The translations under genes and the position numbers were made by a program. A stretch of DNA of 64,000 bases from Nageia nagi (Eukaryota; Pinophyta): positions 81,716,001 through 81,780,000 of the forward strand of contig JBITNC010000001.1 in the NCBI GenBank assembly GCA_050084985.1, given 5' to 3'. The notes beneath the pieces were generated by a model. It made no database searches and was not told where the DNA came from. It saw only the letters and a program-made list of their open reading frames with translations. Within the stretch, counting starts at the first letter, position 1. The number at the start of each line of letters is the position of its first letter. Shown here piece by piece: positions 34,813-47,234 of the stretch.

Positions 34813-35860
34813 CTTCATTTTTTAGACTCATGTGCCATGTATCAACACCAATATTTGATATTACACTTAGATCAAATGATATAACCTACATTAGATCCTG
34901 CTATGAATCTTACCATGGTTAATTTTTAACTTTCAAGTTATACTATAGAACAAGCCAATTATGTTTAGACCAAAGTTTATTCTTCAATAATCTTGTAATA
35001 GGACCAAGTTATTTAGTAAAATCAACAATCCATTCCAGCTCAACCTGATCCAAAAAGACCCAAGGCTTCTCTATACCAACTACTAAATCAAGAAAATCAA
35101 CTTCTTAGTCATCTGAATCAAGTTTCTCAAGATCTGGGTAATGTTATTTCTTCAATGAGAAACCCTACTACGACCATAAATGAAGTTCCAAAAAAAGAGA
35201 GGCATCATCCACTGAGATATCCTTTTATCACTTAACATCACAAGGAGAAAGCCACTTTGCAATTCAGATCACATTAGCCTTTTAAAACAAGTAAGTTCAT
35301 CCCTTATATGCCATACAATATTATGGAAGAATTAAATAAGACACCTTCTAGAATGTCAATGTTTGATGCATTAAGGATTCTAGGTTAAATTGACCTCTTG
35401 CAAGAAGCTTTGAAGCTTAAAAATAGTAAGAAAAGGGTAAATGAAGGAAATATAGTCCTTACAATAATTGATAATGTCCCTCTAGCTCCTATAGGTATAA
35501 GAAGACCCCCATCTTTCTATCTATCCCTTAGATTAGAAGGATGGGTAGTTAATAATTGCATGATTGATACTAGAGTTGCCATTACCATCATTCCCAAAGT
35601 AGTTACAAATGAAATAAAATTGTATCTTAGTCAATTCATATATGGAGTCATACAACTATATTCTTCTCTAGTAGATGTTGTTGGTAGTGTAAAAGGAGTT
35701 TTGATAACTCTAAATACATTGTTTGATATCTATGTCATTCAAGATATTATTATTATTGATCATCCACCTCTATTCAGGATCTATTTTTTAGAGAGTTCAC
35801 TACCAAATTAGGAGGGTACTTAGCATTAGATTATACACACCTTTTACTCCCTTTTTAAAA
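34813..35860 (+). pseudogene. E2 gag tail, linker and protease
   Basis: Continues E2 after the nested insertion and aligns with E1 7670-8720. The open stretch 35398-35811 (137 codons) contains NEGNIVLTIIDNVPLAPIGIRR, then NNCMIDTRVAITIIPKVV, where DTRV replaces the DSGA active site, then LVDVVGSVKGVLITL and FDIYVIQDIIIIDHP. This is the same protease type as in E1 and differs from that of the nested element. The active-site serine or threonine position is degraded, so no activity is expected. Confidence 0.78.
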
Positions 35861-35930
35861 TAAGCAAGTGAAGATCCCTAATTAGGGTACCAAAAGTGTT
35901 CATATTAGAAATATTATAGAGTAGAACTAT

Positions 35931-36880
35931 ATGAATGGCCCTGATCTAGTAGAAGTATTTGAAAGGGAAACACTCAAAGAAACACTACTAACTACAAAAA
36001 TTATTTTATCTAATGATCTCAATTACCAATTCATTGATATTGGCATGGGTAACTATTTTCTATATGAAAATGTGAAGCCAATCTCATTTATAGCTAAAAG
36101 AGAGCATGAGATATGGACAATGCACTTTTATGGGGCTAGATGTAAACATGGTTGCAAGGCTAGTGTTGTTTTCAAATCACTAGAAGGACATATGAGAATA
36201 TTCTCATTTAGATTCATATGGATTTGCACAAATAATGCTACTGAGTATGAAGCTCTTTATTTAGGGTTATCAAAAGAAGTCAGTATAGGCATCACATGCC
36301 TTGTGATGCATGGTGATTCTGAAATGATCATAAAGCAAGTTAGAAACCATATTAGTGCAAAACATCACTATTTATAGACCTATAGGAATAGGGTATGGGA
36401 CTTAGTAGAGTCATTCTTAGCAATTAATTCTATTTTTATTCCTAAAATGTATAATCAAGTTACTAATGCACTTATAGATAAAGGGGCACATTATATCACC
36501 ACTCAGTACAAGGGAGGAAGCTTTGGAGTCAAATTCCAATGTAGGCCATTAGTGCCTAATACTATAAACTTCTAGCAAGTGTTTAACTCTAATGAACATA
36601 TCATGAATTTTCTATTAGATGAAGTAGTCACTTATACCTTTGGTATTGAAGAACTACTTGACTATTTCCAAGAGTCAAATGTAATACAACTCATAAATAA
36701 TGTCATACCCAAAGGTTTGATCTCTTTTGTAAGTCTATTCGACTCTAAAGATGTCCAAAAGGCCAAAACTTTATCTTTTTATAAGGAGAGTGATGTTTAC
36801 CTAGAATTAGAACTCAAAAAATACATAAAGGTTGGATCAGAGTCCTCTGAAGAAGAAAAATGGATCATTTTTTAGATTTA
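35931..36880 (+). pseudogene. E2 additional RNase H, upstream of RT
   Basis: The open frame 35931-36377 (148 codons) reads NYQFIDIGMGNYFLYENVKP, then MHFYGARCKHGCKASVVF, then TNNATEYEALYLGLSKE, then VMHGDSEMIIKQVRNHI. The first catalytic aspartate is now tyrosine (TAT at 36129-36131), while the glutamate of EYEA and the aspartate of GDSE remain. E1 keeps the first aspartate at the matching place, so the loss is private to E2. A second open stretch (36579-36875) covers the linker to RT. As in E1, it lies between protease and RT. Confidence 0.82.
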
Positions 36881-36989
36881 TCATCATTTCTCAAAAGCAA
36901 TTAACTAGACTTATGATGATATAAGAATATATGATAAGAATGTGATTTGGCACACCATTGAGTTTGAAACAAAGGAAAAATAATATTAA

Positions 36990-38302
36990 CAAAAGCAAAG
37001 TTTGATCAATCCAAAAGTAGATGAAGCTATGAAACAAGAGTTGATTAAACTCCTAGATGCTACAATTATCTACCCTATCAAGCATTCTTCTTAGGTTGCC
37101 AATCTAGTCCTAGTAACTAAAAAGAGTGGAGAAATTAGGTTGTACATAAATTTTAGAAATCTAAACTAGGTATCTCTTAAGGATAACTATTCCTTTCCTC
37201 CCATGGAGCAAATCATGCATATAATATCTAGAGCATGCTATTTTTCTATGATTGATGGCTACTCAAGATTCAATCAAATTTGGGTAAAGGATGAGGTTTA
37301 GTTAAAAATAGCATTGACTACCAAGTGGAGGACATTTGTATTTTAGAGAATACCTTTTGGTGTCTCCAATGATGGAGCTACCTTCCAAAGGGCCATGGAC
37401 CACACTTTTGGTGATTTGATAAACAAGATTATTTTGGTCTACCTAGATGATATTATAATGTTTTTTGAAAGTAGAAAAAAAGCGCTTGCATCATCTTAGG
37501 CAAGTTTTTGAAAAATACCTAGAATTTGGGATCTTTATTAATCCTAAAAAATCTATATTTATGGTAAACCAAGGAAAATTATTAGGTCATATTGTCTTAG
37601 AAAAAGGATTGGCAATTGATCTAGAAAGTAAAAGTTATTAATGCTTTACCTGTTCCTTCAAACAAGTAAGCCCTCCAATCTTTCCTTGGTCAAATCAATT
37701 TTGTTAGAAAATTTATTAATGATTTTTTAGAGAGCATTTCTCCAATCACAACATTGTTAAAGAAATATGTTGTATTCTCTTGGTTAAAGGAAGGAAACCA
37801 AGCTTTTCAAGACATTAAAAATATCATAACAGAAGCTCCTATTTTGAAAAACCTTAATTTTTCAAAAGCTTTTATTATGTATGCATATGGAGCAAAGAAG
37901 AGAATTGCTACCATATTAGCATAAAAAGATGACTATAAAGAAGAACATCCTATTTCCTTTCATATCCAAACACTCCATCAACATCAAATATGGTACTCAT
38001 TTATCAAAAATAAAGTGTTTTTCATCATGAAAGGGCTTAAAAGGTTTAAGCATTATGTGTCCCACAATAAGATTCTTGTATACACTATTCATCCTAATGT
38101 AAGAAATTATGTTATTCAAGGAGAATTGGGTGAAAGAAAGGCTAGTTGGATTACAAGAATAATGGAATATGATATAGAAATTAAACCAACCAAGCTAATA
38201 AGGGTAAGAGCCCTCTATGAAAATATAGTAGAGGCTACACATATGATTGTTGTCATAGAGGATGAGAAGCATCTCAATCAAGAAAGTGATTGGATAAAAT
38301 AG
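36990..38302 (+). pseudogene. E2 reverse transcriptase and RNase H
   Basis: RT blocks are IRLYINFRNLN (near 37135), MIDGYSRFNQI (37249-37281), IPFGVSNDGATFQRAMDHTF and VYLDDIIMF with the catalytic pair at 37446-37451. LGHIVLEKGLAID and SFLGQINFVRKFI follow. RNase H blocks are FIMYAYG and MKGLKRFKHYVSHNKILVYT (38030 onward), ending in SWITRIMEYDIEIKPTKL. The 95-codon stretch 38015-38302 is the largest open piece. TAG stops again sit at expected Gln or Trp codons. Confidence 0.9.
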
Positions 38303-39570
38303 TTTATTTATTATTTTAGAACTAATAAATGTCCTAAATCTTTAGATATATTTCAAAGAAAGAGATTTAGATTACAAGCATTAAAGTTTGTGATGATATA
38401 TGACCATATTTATAGGAAAAAATTTGATCAAATCTTATTAATATATGTGACTCATGATGAAGCCCAAAGAATTTTACATGAATTTTATTATGGATTATCT
38501 AGAAGACACTATATTGGTCCTACTACTACAACAAAAATATTACAAGTTGAGTATTATTGGCCTACCATATTTCAAGATTCATTTAAGATAGACTAGGAAT
38601 GTGACAAATGTAGTAAATATATGGAAAAAACAAGATAAGTTGTTATGCCTCTTAAGCTTGTGGTTGTTGAGGAACCTTTCCAATAATGGGGTATTGAATT
38701 TATTAGTGTTATAAATTCAAATTATTTAGTAGGCCATAAGTTTATCCTAATTGCAATAGATTATTTCACAAGATGGTTAGAAGTCATGCCATATAAGAAT
38801 GCAAATCAAGAGGCAATGATAGAGATGATCAAAAGAATAATCACTCACTTTGATATCCCACATACTGTTGTATCATACAATGGTCATACATTTATTAGAT
38901 CTAATTTGTCAAAATTTATACCTGAGTATGGGATTTACTAGATGTTTTCTTCAAATTATTACCCATAAGAGAATAGGTTAGCTGAATCAACAAATAAAAA
39001 CTTAACCCAAATTATCAAAAAGATAATTGAAGGGAATCCCAAACAATGGCATACACAATTGGACTATACATTATGGGTAGATAGGATTAGTATCAAATTG
39101 GCTATTAAGTCATACCTTATGCCTTAGTATATGGTAAAATACTATTATTATCAATTCATCTTGAGTTATTTGCATTGAAAATACTACAAGGGCTAGAAGA
39201 CTATGATTTCAAGCCATTGTAAGTAAGATTCAATCAACTAATGAAACTAGAAGAAGACATAAACAAATCATGTGAGTCTTTATAGCATCAATAATATATT
39301 GTTAAGAAAAGGTTTGACAAGAAAAAGTCATCCTTATTTAAGTTTGAAATTGGAGACAATTTCCTCAAATGGGATGAAGAAAGCCTGAGAAACATCAAAA
39401 GTTTGATTCCTTATGAAGTGGGCCCTATATCATCATTCAAGCTATGCAAAATAATTCATTAAAACTTCAAGACATTTTTTGAATCCCAAGAACTATCTAT
39501 CCCAATGAATGGGTTCTATTTGAAGCATTATCGAGTAATCAAGTGATTACATAACACCCGCTGAAGATTA
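38303..39570 (+). pseudogene. E2 integrase
   Basis: An open stretch (38390-38596) covers the N-terminal region, LHEFYYGLSRRHYIGPTTTT, and the CDKCSKY pair follows. The core reads ILIAIDYFTRWLEVMPYKN with the first aspartate at 38759-38761. The DNG motif is YNG (TAC at 38876-38878), so the second aspartate is lost. LAESTNKNLTQIIKKIIEG keeps the glutamate. The C-terminal FKFEIGDNFLKWDEES block lies near 39340-39385. Inactive. Confidence 0.85.
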
Positions 39571-40092
39571 TATAGTGTAAATACCATAGTCTTCCTTTAT
39601 TTCATAAAAAAATAAATTTATTGCTTTTACATATTGATTCAGAAAAGGTACACTTATTGGGGAGGTAGGTGGATATTAATGCTAGCATTAACTAAGCATG
39701 GTGGAGGTTAAACATGCTTGATGTGTACAATCTAATCAAAAGGATGGTATTTAAGAGGAAGATTTCCTCAAAAAACCCACCAATCATGCCACATCTCCTA
39801 ATTAAAATTTGGTGCACTTGAATCCTACCTAACATCATACTTTGGATGAACCTTTATATTCCTTGATCATTAATTGCCATTAATAAATGTCAATCATAAA
39901 CCCTAGGGAAATAAAACATACTCTCTAACCATTTATTTCCTTAGCAAATTTCAGAGCACTAGTTTTTGAGAGAACTAGAGCTTAGAGTCTATAGAGCTGA
40001 TAGAATGAGAAGAAGGAGATTTTTAGATCTTGATATTATAAGGTTTTAGGTACTTTATGCTTACTCATGCTGCAAAAAAAATATTTTACACC

Positions 40093-41739
40093 ATGGCAAT
40101 CATCGAGGAACCTGTAATGATGAGCAAGAAGGGGTGGACACTAACCTTATAGTTATTCATGAGAAATGCTTGGAAAATGCTCCTGGTGTTAACTGGACAA
40201 ATATGGGAATCATTAATCATATGGATACCTATAATGTTCACCCTAAAAGGATTCTATTTCATTACCTAAAGCCTAAGGTTATGAGTAAAAAAAAATCTTT
40301 TGCTGAATCGAAAAAAGATGTTATGTTGGATCAAGGCCTTGCATATTATGTGCCTTATGAGTCATTTACCTACCTAGAGCTATTGTATTTCATTATACTT
40401 AAACATATTCAATAGGGGTATGAATTTAAAGATTATAAGGAGCAACAAGTAGATGAGGTATATTCTAGGTATCAACCTTATATTTTTCTAAACTATTCCC
40501 CTAAGGCTATCATGATGCATTTGCAATCCCAACTAACTAGACCTTCTATTTTAAGAAACAAATTGACCTAAAGCATGAGAAGGTAGAATTTTATTATAAT
40601 AATCAAGATATATTGAATTGGATTGATGAAATATATGAGGGGAGGAGAAAAAATCTCTTGCAAAGCTATGACATTGCCTCCTTTGAGAAGGCTCAAGATA
40701 GGAAGGTCCTATAAGCATTAGCAATCATTCTTAGGAAGAAGACCCAAATAGAGGTAGATGAGGCTATGATGAGAATGGCCTATAATATCATTAAGGAACA
40801 CATATGTTACAATTTTACTATATTTAACTCAAATGAGGTAAGGAAAAATATGTTTAATATTGCAAAATCTAATTTTTTAGCACTCTTTATATTTATGATG
40901 GATCATTATTCACCAAAATATGAAGGTCCTAGTGGGAGAAGGACTTTAGGTCAAATTGGTGACCCTAATTATAGCACCCATATCAATCAACTTAAGATTC
41001 TTGATGCTAACAAAACAACATGGCTCATACTATGAATTCATGGAGTAATTATATACCATAGTAATGTAGATTCTAATGAAGAGAGCCACTCATAGACTAT
41101 GCTAGTTAACAATGCAAGAGTTGCATGGAGGTAACAAAATAGGTGATTGGTACTTTTTGAAAAATAGGATTATTATAATAAGGTATGGGTATTTTGAAAA
41201 TCTATTTTTTTTACCAAATTTTGTTAACTCCCAATTGTATTCTATAGAGATGGACAGATAGATGTGTGCCATAGAAACAAAATATGGGTTTGGTGGTAAT
41301 TTTAAGCCTATTATTAAGGTACTAACTTTAGCTAAAAATTTTACATTATTAGAGACAAGTTGTAAAGATGAGTTATCTCATTTTATTAGACAAAATTTTA
41401 AATTAGATATGGAATATTCCCCATGGGTATATGATCCATTAGGTGAGATAACAAAAATAATAAAATCAAATAAAAAGCACTTAGCTTTTTCCCATGATAC
41501 CTGACCTCACATTGAATATTTTGTAACTCAATCTAAAGAGCAAGCCTAGGCATCCCTAGAGTGGAAGTTTAAAATTTTACATAAATCATGGTTAGCCCTT
41601 GAGGGTATTAAAAAATATAAGATCTAGGAGGTTAGATGGTAAGATCTTACCTTAAATCCAAAGGTTATAGTCCAATTGAGGGATGAGTTGGGTTGGGACC
41701 CCAACAAAATTGATCATTTCACAAAATTCAGATTTGAAT
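40093..41739 (+). pseudogene. E2 extra 3' ORF region, N-terminal part (unknown protein)
   Basis: The counterpart of E1 12959-14560. Open pieces are 40134-40415 (NWTNMGIINHMDTYNVHPKR, DVMLDQGLAYYVPYESFTYL), 40766-41035 (MAYNIIKEHICYNFTIFNSN, MMDHYSPKYEGPSGRR) and 41262-41504 (YGFGGNFKPIIKV, MEYSPWVYDPLGEITKI). Protein-level agreement with E1 across frameshifts supports former coding of one long protein. I do not recognise the family. The hAT-like insertion follows at 41748. Confidence 0.66.
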
Positions 41740-42119
41740 ATAAAACATAGGGATCATTTTAGACATGAATATTAACTAAGAAACAAATTTTAGAAATTCT
41801 AAAAATGGAAAATGATGAAATTTTTGGGTTAGAACAATACCCATGTTGCCAAAAAAATTTATTATTTTTTTTCTAGGTCAGGTTGCCAAGTTAAATTTAA
41901 ATTTAAAATTAAATTTTTATTAAATCACTAATATTTTGAAATAATAAATAGCCAACTTCACCTTGAAATTACAAATTATTATTTATATTTTGATTATATA
42001 GTCCCATATAAATACCTTACTTTAAATAATAAATTTGATACATCCATTGTTATTTTCTCTTGGATCTCCTTTGAGCAAGCATATTAATAAAGCATATTTG
42101 AAAGATGGTAGTAGTCTAT

Positions 42120-42470
42120 ATTTAGATAGTATCATGCTATCTTCAAATGGTGGAATTCATCCCTCAAATGGTATCATTTTACCTTTGAATGATATCAATA
42201 TACTACCACATGGTAGCATACTAGTACTACTCAATGGAATCTTGCTACCACTTGATGGCATCCTACTACCTCTTGGTGTCATCATGCTACCACTTGGTGG
42301 CATCTTATTTCCTATTGCTACCACCTAGTAACATACTTCTACTACCCAAGAGCATACTAGTTCCACTCAATAGCATATAGCTACCACTTGGTAGCATATT
42401 GTTATCACTTGATAGCATATTGCTATCACCCAATAGCAGACTTCCTACTACCTCTCAGTATGATGCACCT
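42120..42470. repeat. 21-bp minisatellite inside the hAT-like insertion
   Basis: Units such as GCTACCACTTGGTAGCATATT and GTTATCACTTGATAGCATATT repeat every 21 bp. The core GCTACCA..TGGTAGC is itself an inverted repeat. The 97-codon open frame here (42035-42328) is only the translated minisatellite (LPLDGIL, LPLGGIL), not a gene. Confidence 0.85.
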
Positions 42471-42824
42471 TGTTAAAGCCATAACTTTTAACTATGATGT
42501 TTGTTTGCCTTGAAATTTAAAATATGGCTTCATGTATATGTTCTACATCTGGCCTAACTTTTTTATGCCATACCCTCCAAAATCATTTTTTTGTACTTAA
42601 CTTCTCCATCTAGCATCCCAAAATTAGCTTTTGCTTTATGTTCTCAAGATTTTTAGGCTTTCTGTTATACATTAAGTTGAGTCTTTATTTTTAAATTAAA
42701 TTTGATTATTGTTAGATGGATGAACATATCAATTTTGGGAGCAATCTTACTTATTTTTATTTTTAGGTATTTTTAGAAAAAGACATTATTAGGGTTACTT
42801 TAAAGTTTTTTTTATTTTTTGGTT

Positions 42825-42935
42825 TTTGATACCACTTGGTAGTAGACTAATGTCACTTGGTAGAAGAATGTTACTACTTGATAGCATATTGCTACCACCC
42901 AATAGCAAAATACTATCATTTGATAATAGACTACA
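42825..42935. repeat. Second block of the 21-bp minisatellite
   Basis: About five degraded units (ACCACTTGGTAGTAGACTAAT type), roughly 350 bp after the first block and in the same orientation. Confidence 0.75.
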
Positions 42936-43102
42936 ATGAAACTCTTTAAATTCACCAAAAAAAATTGACTTTTTTTTAGCTTCAAATTTACCTTTGTAAT
43001 TTTTTAAATTTTTTAAAATCTCCTTACCTACAAATCTGATTCACCCAAAATTTTCCAAGTTACTTTTTAGAAAGAGCTCTTAAAATGATCCTTGATACAA
43101 CC

Positions 43103-45298
43103 AAGGCAAACCATGTTGAAAATCAACATTTTGATGAATTTCAATATGATTAGTATTGGAATTCATAGTACATTCAAGATCCACTACCAAAGATAGCATA
43201 ACCACTCCTAGCAAATTTTTCAAGGAATGGTAGCAGGAGATAATCAACCATTAGTGTAATGGGAGAAAAATTGACTAATAAGAATGAATTTGGTGAACCA
43301 TCTGGGTCATAAAAGCTACCAAAAAGGAAAAAGGGAACTCAAGTTGAATAGCTTCCACTTCTTAGGAGTCCTACACAAAAAGGAGGAGAAGAATCAAAAC
43401 ATTGGGTAAGGACCAACATGCCCTAGAGAAGAAATAAAACCTAGAAAAGAAAGCTTGAACCACACAACCACAGGAACCCAAGAGTACATAGACTCCATAT
43501 CCTTGAATAATTCATGAATTGTAGGAACCAAGCATGGGAGATATTGACTTGGTAGATGTCAAAGAAACTTAAATAAATTAGAGCACTAATACCATTATAT
43601 ACTAAGATGCATAAGACAAAGTGGGAAATGAAGTGTAGTAAGGAGGAGAAAATGTACTCAGCATAGGTGGTACTGTAGCTATCAAAGGCAAAATATGTGG
43701 GAATGGAGATGATGATGATGATGTAAAAGACCCCAAAAACCCAAAGGAATTTGGTCCAAAGGATAAGGTGCCTAAAAAGGAGAAGCCTTATGAAGAATAA
43801 GAAGATGAAGAATAAGAAGAGGAGAAAACACTAGAAGAGCCTATATAAGATACTCTAACATCTACTTCATGAGTACGTGCACCCTCACATTCTTTAATTC
43901 CTTTTTCCACAACCTCATAAGAGAAAATAAAGAGCATTTTTTCCACTCAAATAGTAGAGCCCATTGATTGGGAAACATTTGTATATAAACCCCCTTGTAC
44001 TCCAATAGCAATAGTCTAGAATTTTGAGTAAAGTAACAAAAATGGGGGATATCAAAATTGCCCAAATGCCTTTCAAATAATGGCAACTAGATACGACCCC
44101 TATGGATATAATAAATGTAAATATGTAAATTTCCCCAACCATAGATCAATATAGATTTCTTGTAAATACTTCCATGGTGGCCAACAAAAGCCTCCAATTT
44201 ATGGAGAATAAGATTGATAAATTGAACAAAAATATAGATCAATACAAAAAGGACTGCTTATAAAAGAATAAAATAATAGCTAGGTTGTAAAACCAAAATA
44301 AGGAATTAATAGAAAATATGTACAAGCAAAAATTTGAGTTCAAAAAGAGTCTCGACCAGGGTATGGCTAAGATAGAAAGTGTAAAAAAACAAATGAAGAT
44401 CTAAAGGCTCAAGCCATCATGATGGACACACAAAAAGCTCAATAGATAGAGGAGGAGTTGAAGAAGGAAATAATAGCAAATAAAGTGCTTAATGATGATA
44501 AAATAAAACTACTATAGATTGTTAAAAATTTCAAAAAATCCCTAATTAAGAAAATAGGAGAGAAACTGGTGAGTATGTCATAATTACATTTATTGAAAAA
44601 TAAAATAAAATAAGCTATCCAGTAGTATATCATTTAGGCTTCTCTACACAAATTGGCCCTAGCTATATATACCCAAATAAATAATTGAAGGAATGCAAAG
44701 TTGGTTGAAATTTTTGATAGAAAATGATCTAGCCACCATAACTTCAAAGTCAAAGTAGACAATTTTGAGAACTCAAGATGAATACAATTACAAGATTTAG
44801 TGTTTGGTATGGATATTCAAAAACACCAGCTAAAGATAAAAATTGGTTTTGTAAATAAATTCTTTCATTCTTTAATTGAATTGAAGGCTCCTAAATTATG
44901 GGAAGAATAATATGTATAGGGTAGTGGCAACTGATGGGTGGCAAATACTATATAATTTTTAGAATAGTCTTTCTCTTAGAAACAAATCTCAGATCTACAA
45001 GAAATAACTGATCAGGCTCAAAAGGCAATCTTAAGATTTCTATAAGCAAAAAGATTGGAAAGTATGCTAATTGGTTTAAGATAAAATATAGTTAAACTAC
45101 AAGCATGCCCTATTTTGTCACAAATGGATAATCAAGATTTAAAATATTTGTATAATAAAATTCAATCTTTTCTCCCTCTATAATTAGTGCCACCACTAGA
45201 AGAATCCATAAAAGATTCATCTAGGAAGGAAAGTGAAAGTAGCAAATAGGGGTCTGATTCTTTAGTAGCCTAAGACCTCAAGAGCCACCAAAAGATTA
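43103..45298 (+). pseudogene. E2 extra 3' ORF region, charged and coiled-coil part
   Basis: Aligns with E1 14560-16694. An acidic stretch (DDDDVKDPKN type, near 43707-43740) and a KEEEKT-like run precede the heptad region (about 44210-44500): NQNKELIENMYKQKFEFKK, then ESVKKQMKDLKAQAIMM and EEELKKEIIANKVLNDD. LVFGMDIQKHQLKIKIGF and FFHSLIELKAPKLWEE follow near 44800-44910; the last residues are missing in E1. Breaks are mainly TAG at Gln positions and small indels. Confidence 0.66.
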
Positions 45299-47234
45299 TT
45301 ATTCTTTCAAAATCACACTCTAAAGATAGGGTAATATTCTACCATTCTTTTATTCTTTCATCCCTATCAAATAAATTCATTCTTAATTTTCATTTCTTAC
45401 TTCCCTTTCATACTTTTCTAAATATTAAAAAAGGTGTCTATTCTTTGTACTTAGTCAATTTTATCAAAATTTGGTTAATTTTAGGGAATTTCAAGTGTTG
45501 TCAATACATATAGGTCTTAAACATTTTATTTCATAACTTAACCACTCTTTTATTCAAAAGTAGGTTTCATCATTAAAATAAGTCCCCAAGGTTGATCATA
45601 GCTTAGTCAAGTATTTTCTAGTAATTGTACATAGGTTTGAGGTCATAAGACACTATCAATATGTCTAAATCATGTCTAAGAAGTAATGTAGCATGTTCAA
45701 GAAATGGTGTAACACATAAGGGAAGTAAATGTTTAAATCTAGATCCAAGTATTATAGGATTCCAAGTATTTTCAAGGAATATTGTAAATATGAGTCACTA
45801 TCGAGTCAAAGTTACCAATAGGTATTGTTTTAAAGCTTGTGGATTTCTAGAGAAAGAATTCTATTGTACACCAAAAAATAGCAAGTAATATTTTAGAACT
45901 CATGGATTTCCAAAGATGGAGTTATATAGTATGCCCAAAATTAGCAGGAGATATTTCATACAGCTATCCTCCAGAGCTTGCTAATTTTGAGTGATGACAT
46001 CACACATATTATCAAAAATTAGCAAGTGCTAAGATAATTCATTAGCAATCAATAGGAAATATTTAAGAAATCTTATCATATAGAGCTCGTATATTTTGAG
46101 TGATGACATCATACTTGTTACCAAAAATCAACAAGTGTTAAAGCAAAGTCCTATAGAGCAATAAACCCCACCAAGAGCAAATAAAACCTACTATATTGAG
46201 AAAGGGATAGTGAGCTAAAGGGAACACCTAGATCAACTTAATCATAAGTGTTTGACCCTTAGGGATCTATCAATGTGTCAACCATGACTCATTTTCACAT
46301 GACACTAGTAGGTCTTCCTTAAGTTTCAATGATGCACTTTTCATTACCCTCATAATTCCCTGCAACCTAGAACTATAATGATTAGCATAAATATTTGTAG
46401 AAAGTTAAATGGTTGTTAACATAGCATAGAGAAAAATCATACCAATCAAGTCAATGAACCATACCTTGATAATTAGCTATAGTTACAACAAGGTGTATTC
46501 AAAGATATATCAGAGAGATTATGGCTAAAAAAGTATAGCAATTCAAAATTTGTAAAATTCTAGACTTTGGTGCTAATTGTACTTAGTTATTGTACAATCT
46601 AGCATAGTTGTGATTAGAGATTTTACAATTATAAATAATTTCTTCTTATTTCCTTATTCAATAGGATAATTAAAGTTATAAATGGTGGACAACCACCCAA
46701 TTGTAAAGTTGTACATATAAATAGTGGACTATTAGAGGTCCAAAAGGTTGGACATTCTAGCAAATTTACCCAATGTATGAAATGCTTTCATGTGTGATAA
46801 TACAATTCAATGATGCTTTTCCCTTCACAATTTGTGGTTTTTTATTATGTTTTGCAAATATTATTCATGAAGTATTATCTTAAGCTTTGGTTGTGTATTA
46901 TGATTATGATACCCTAAGAATAAGATAATCTTATATTCCTATTCTTAGCTATGGATTACTGCCTATATGGTGATGCCTGGGTGAGTTAGTTTTAGTTTAC
47001 CATCTATATTTTTCTTATTTATCTCTTTCCTATTACTCTTATTTCTTTATCTCTTTCCAATTACTGTTAACCTCTACCACAAAATAGGAACTAGCCTATA
47101 ATCTAGAGATTGAGCAAAAAACCCCAATGAGCACACTATTTAACCACTTTTTGATCTTTCAAGGAACCTATTGCTGTGGGAAATGGAGAACATGACCATA
47201 CCAAACCCTTTAGGTTACATTATTTTGATCAATA
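45299..47234 (+). repeat. E2 3' LTR
   Basis: About 1.94 kb, paired with 19655-21567. It retains the 240-bp block missing in E1 (about 46260-46500) and has the palindromes as TGACATCA (45995, 46104). The start is fixed by comparison with E1 and the E2 5' LTR. Confidence 0.87.
46717..46724 (+). promoter_or_regulatory. LTR TATA box (E2 3' LTR)
   Basis: TATAAATA in TGTACATATAAATAGTGGAC, the same context as in the 5' LTR. Confidence 0.6.

Larger units (their letters stand above)
41748..43094. mobile_element. hAT-like non-autonomous DNA transposon
   Basis: A 1,347-bp segment present in E2 and absent from E1 at the matching place (E1 about 14563). Its ends form inverted repeats: TAGGGATCATTTTAGA at the left and, read from the other strand, CAAGGATCATTTTAAG at the right. 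It is flanked by an 8-bp duplication, ATAAAACA (41740-41747) and ATACAACC (43095-43102), blurred by two changes. An 8-bp duplication and CAGGG-type ends are hallmarks of the hAT superfamily. No transposase is visible; the interior is mostly a palindromic 21-bp minisatellite. Confidence 0.72.
19655..47234 (+). mobile_element. E2: Tat-like Ty3/gypsy element with both LTRs and two insertions
   Basis: A full-length but dead element of the E1 family: 5' LTR 19655-21567, primer region, gag 21850-22950, then protease, extra RNase H, RT, RNase H, integrase, extra 3' ORF region and 3' LTR 45299-47234. It is interrupted by the nested element 22951-34807 and by a hAT-like insertion 41748-43094. Without these it is about 14.4 kb. 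The LTRs differ at roughly one base in eight over a compared stretch (counted by eye), so the insertion is old. No clear target duplication was found at its outer ends. Confidence 0.88.

Noticed and set aside
42035-42328. 97-codon open frame as a possible leucine-rich protein
   Set aside because: It is the translation of the 21-bp minisatellite; the seven-residue period equals the DNA unit and no domain is present.
45299-47234. Target-site duplication around E2
   Set aside because: Bases outside 19655 and 47234 were compared and no convincing 4-6-bp match was found; edges are blurred by divergence.
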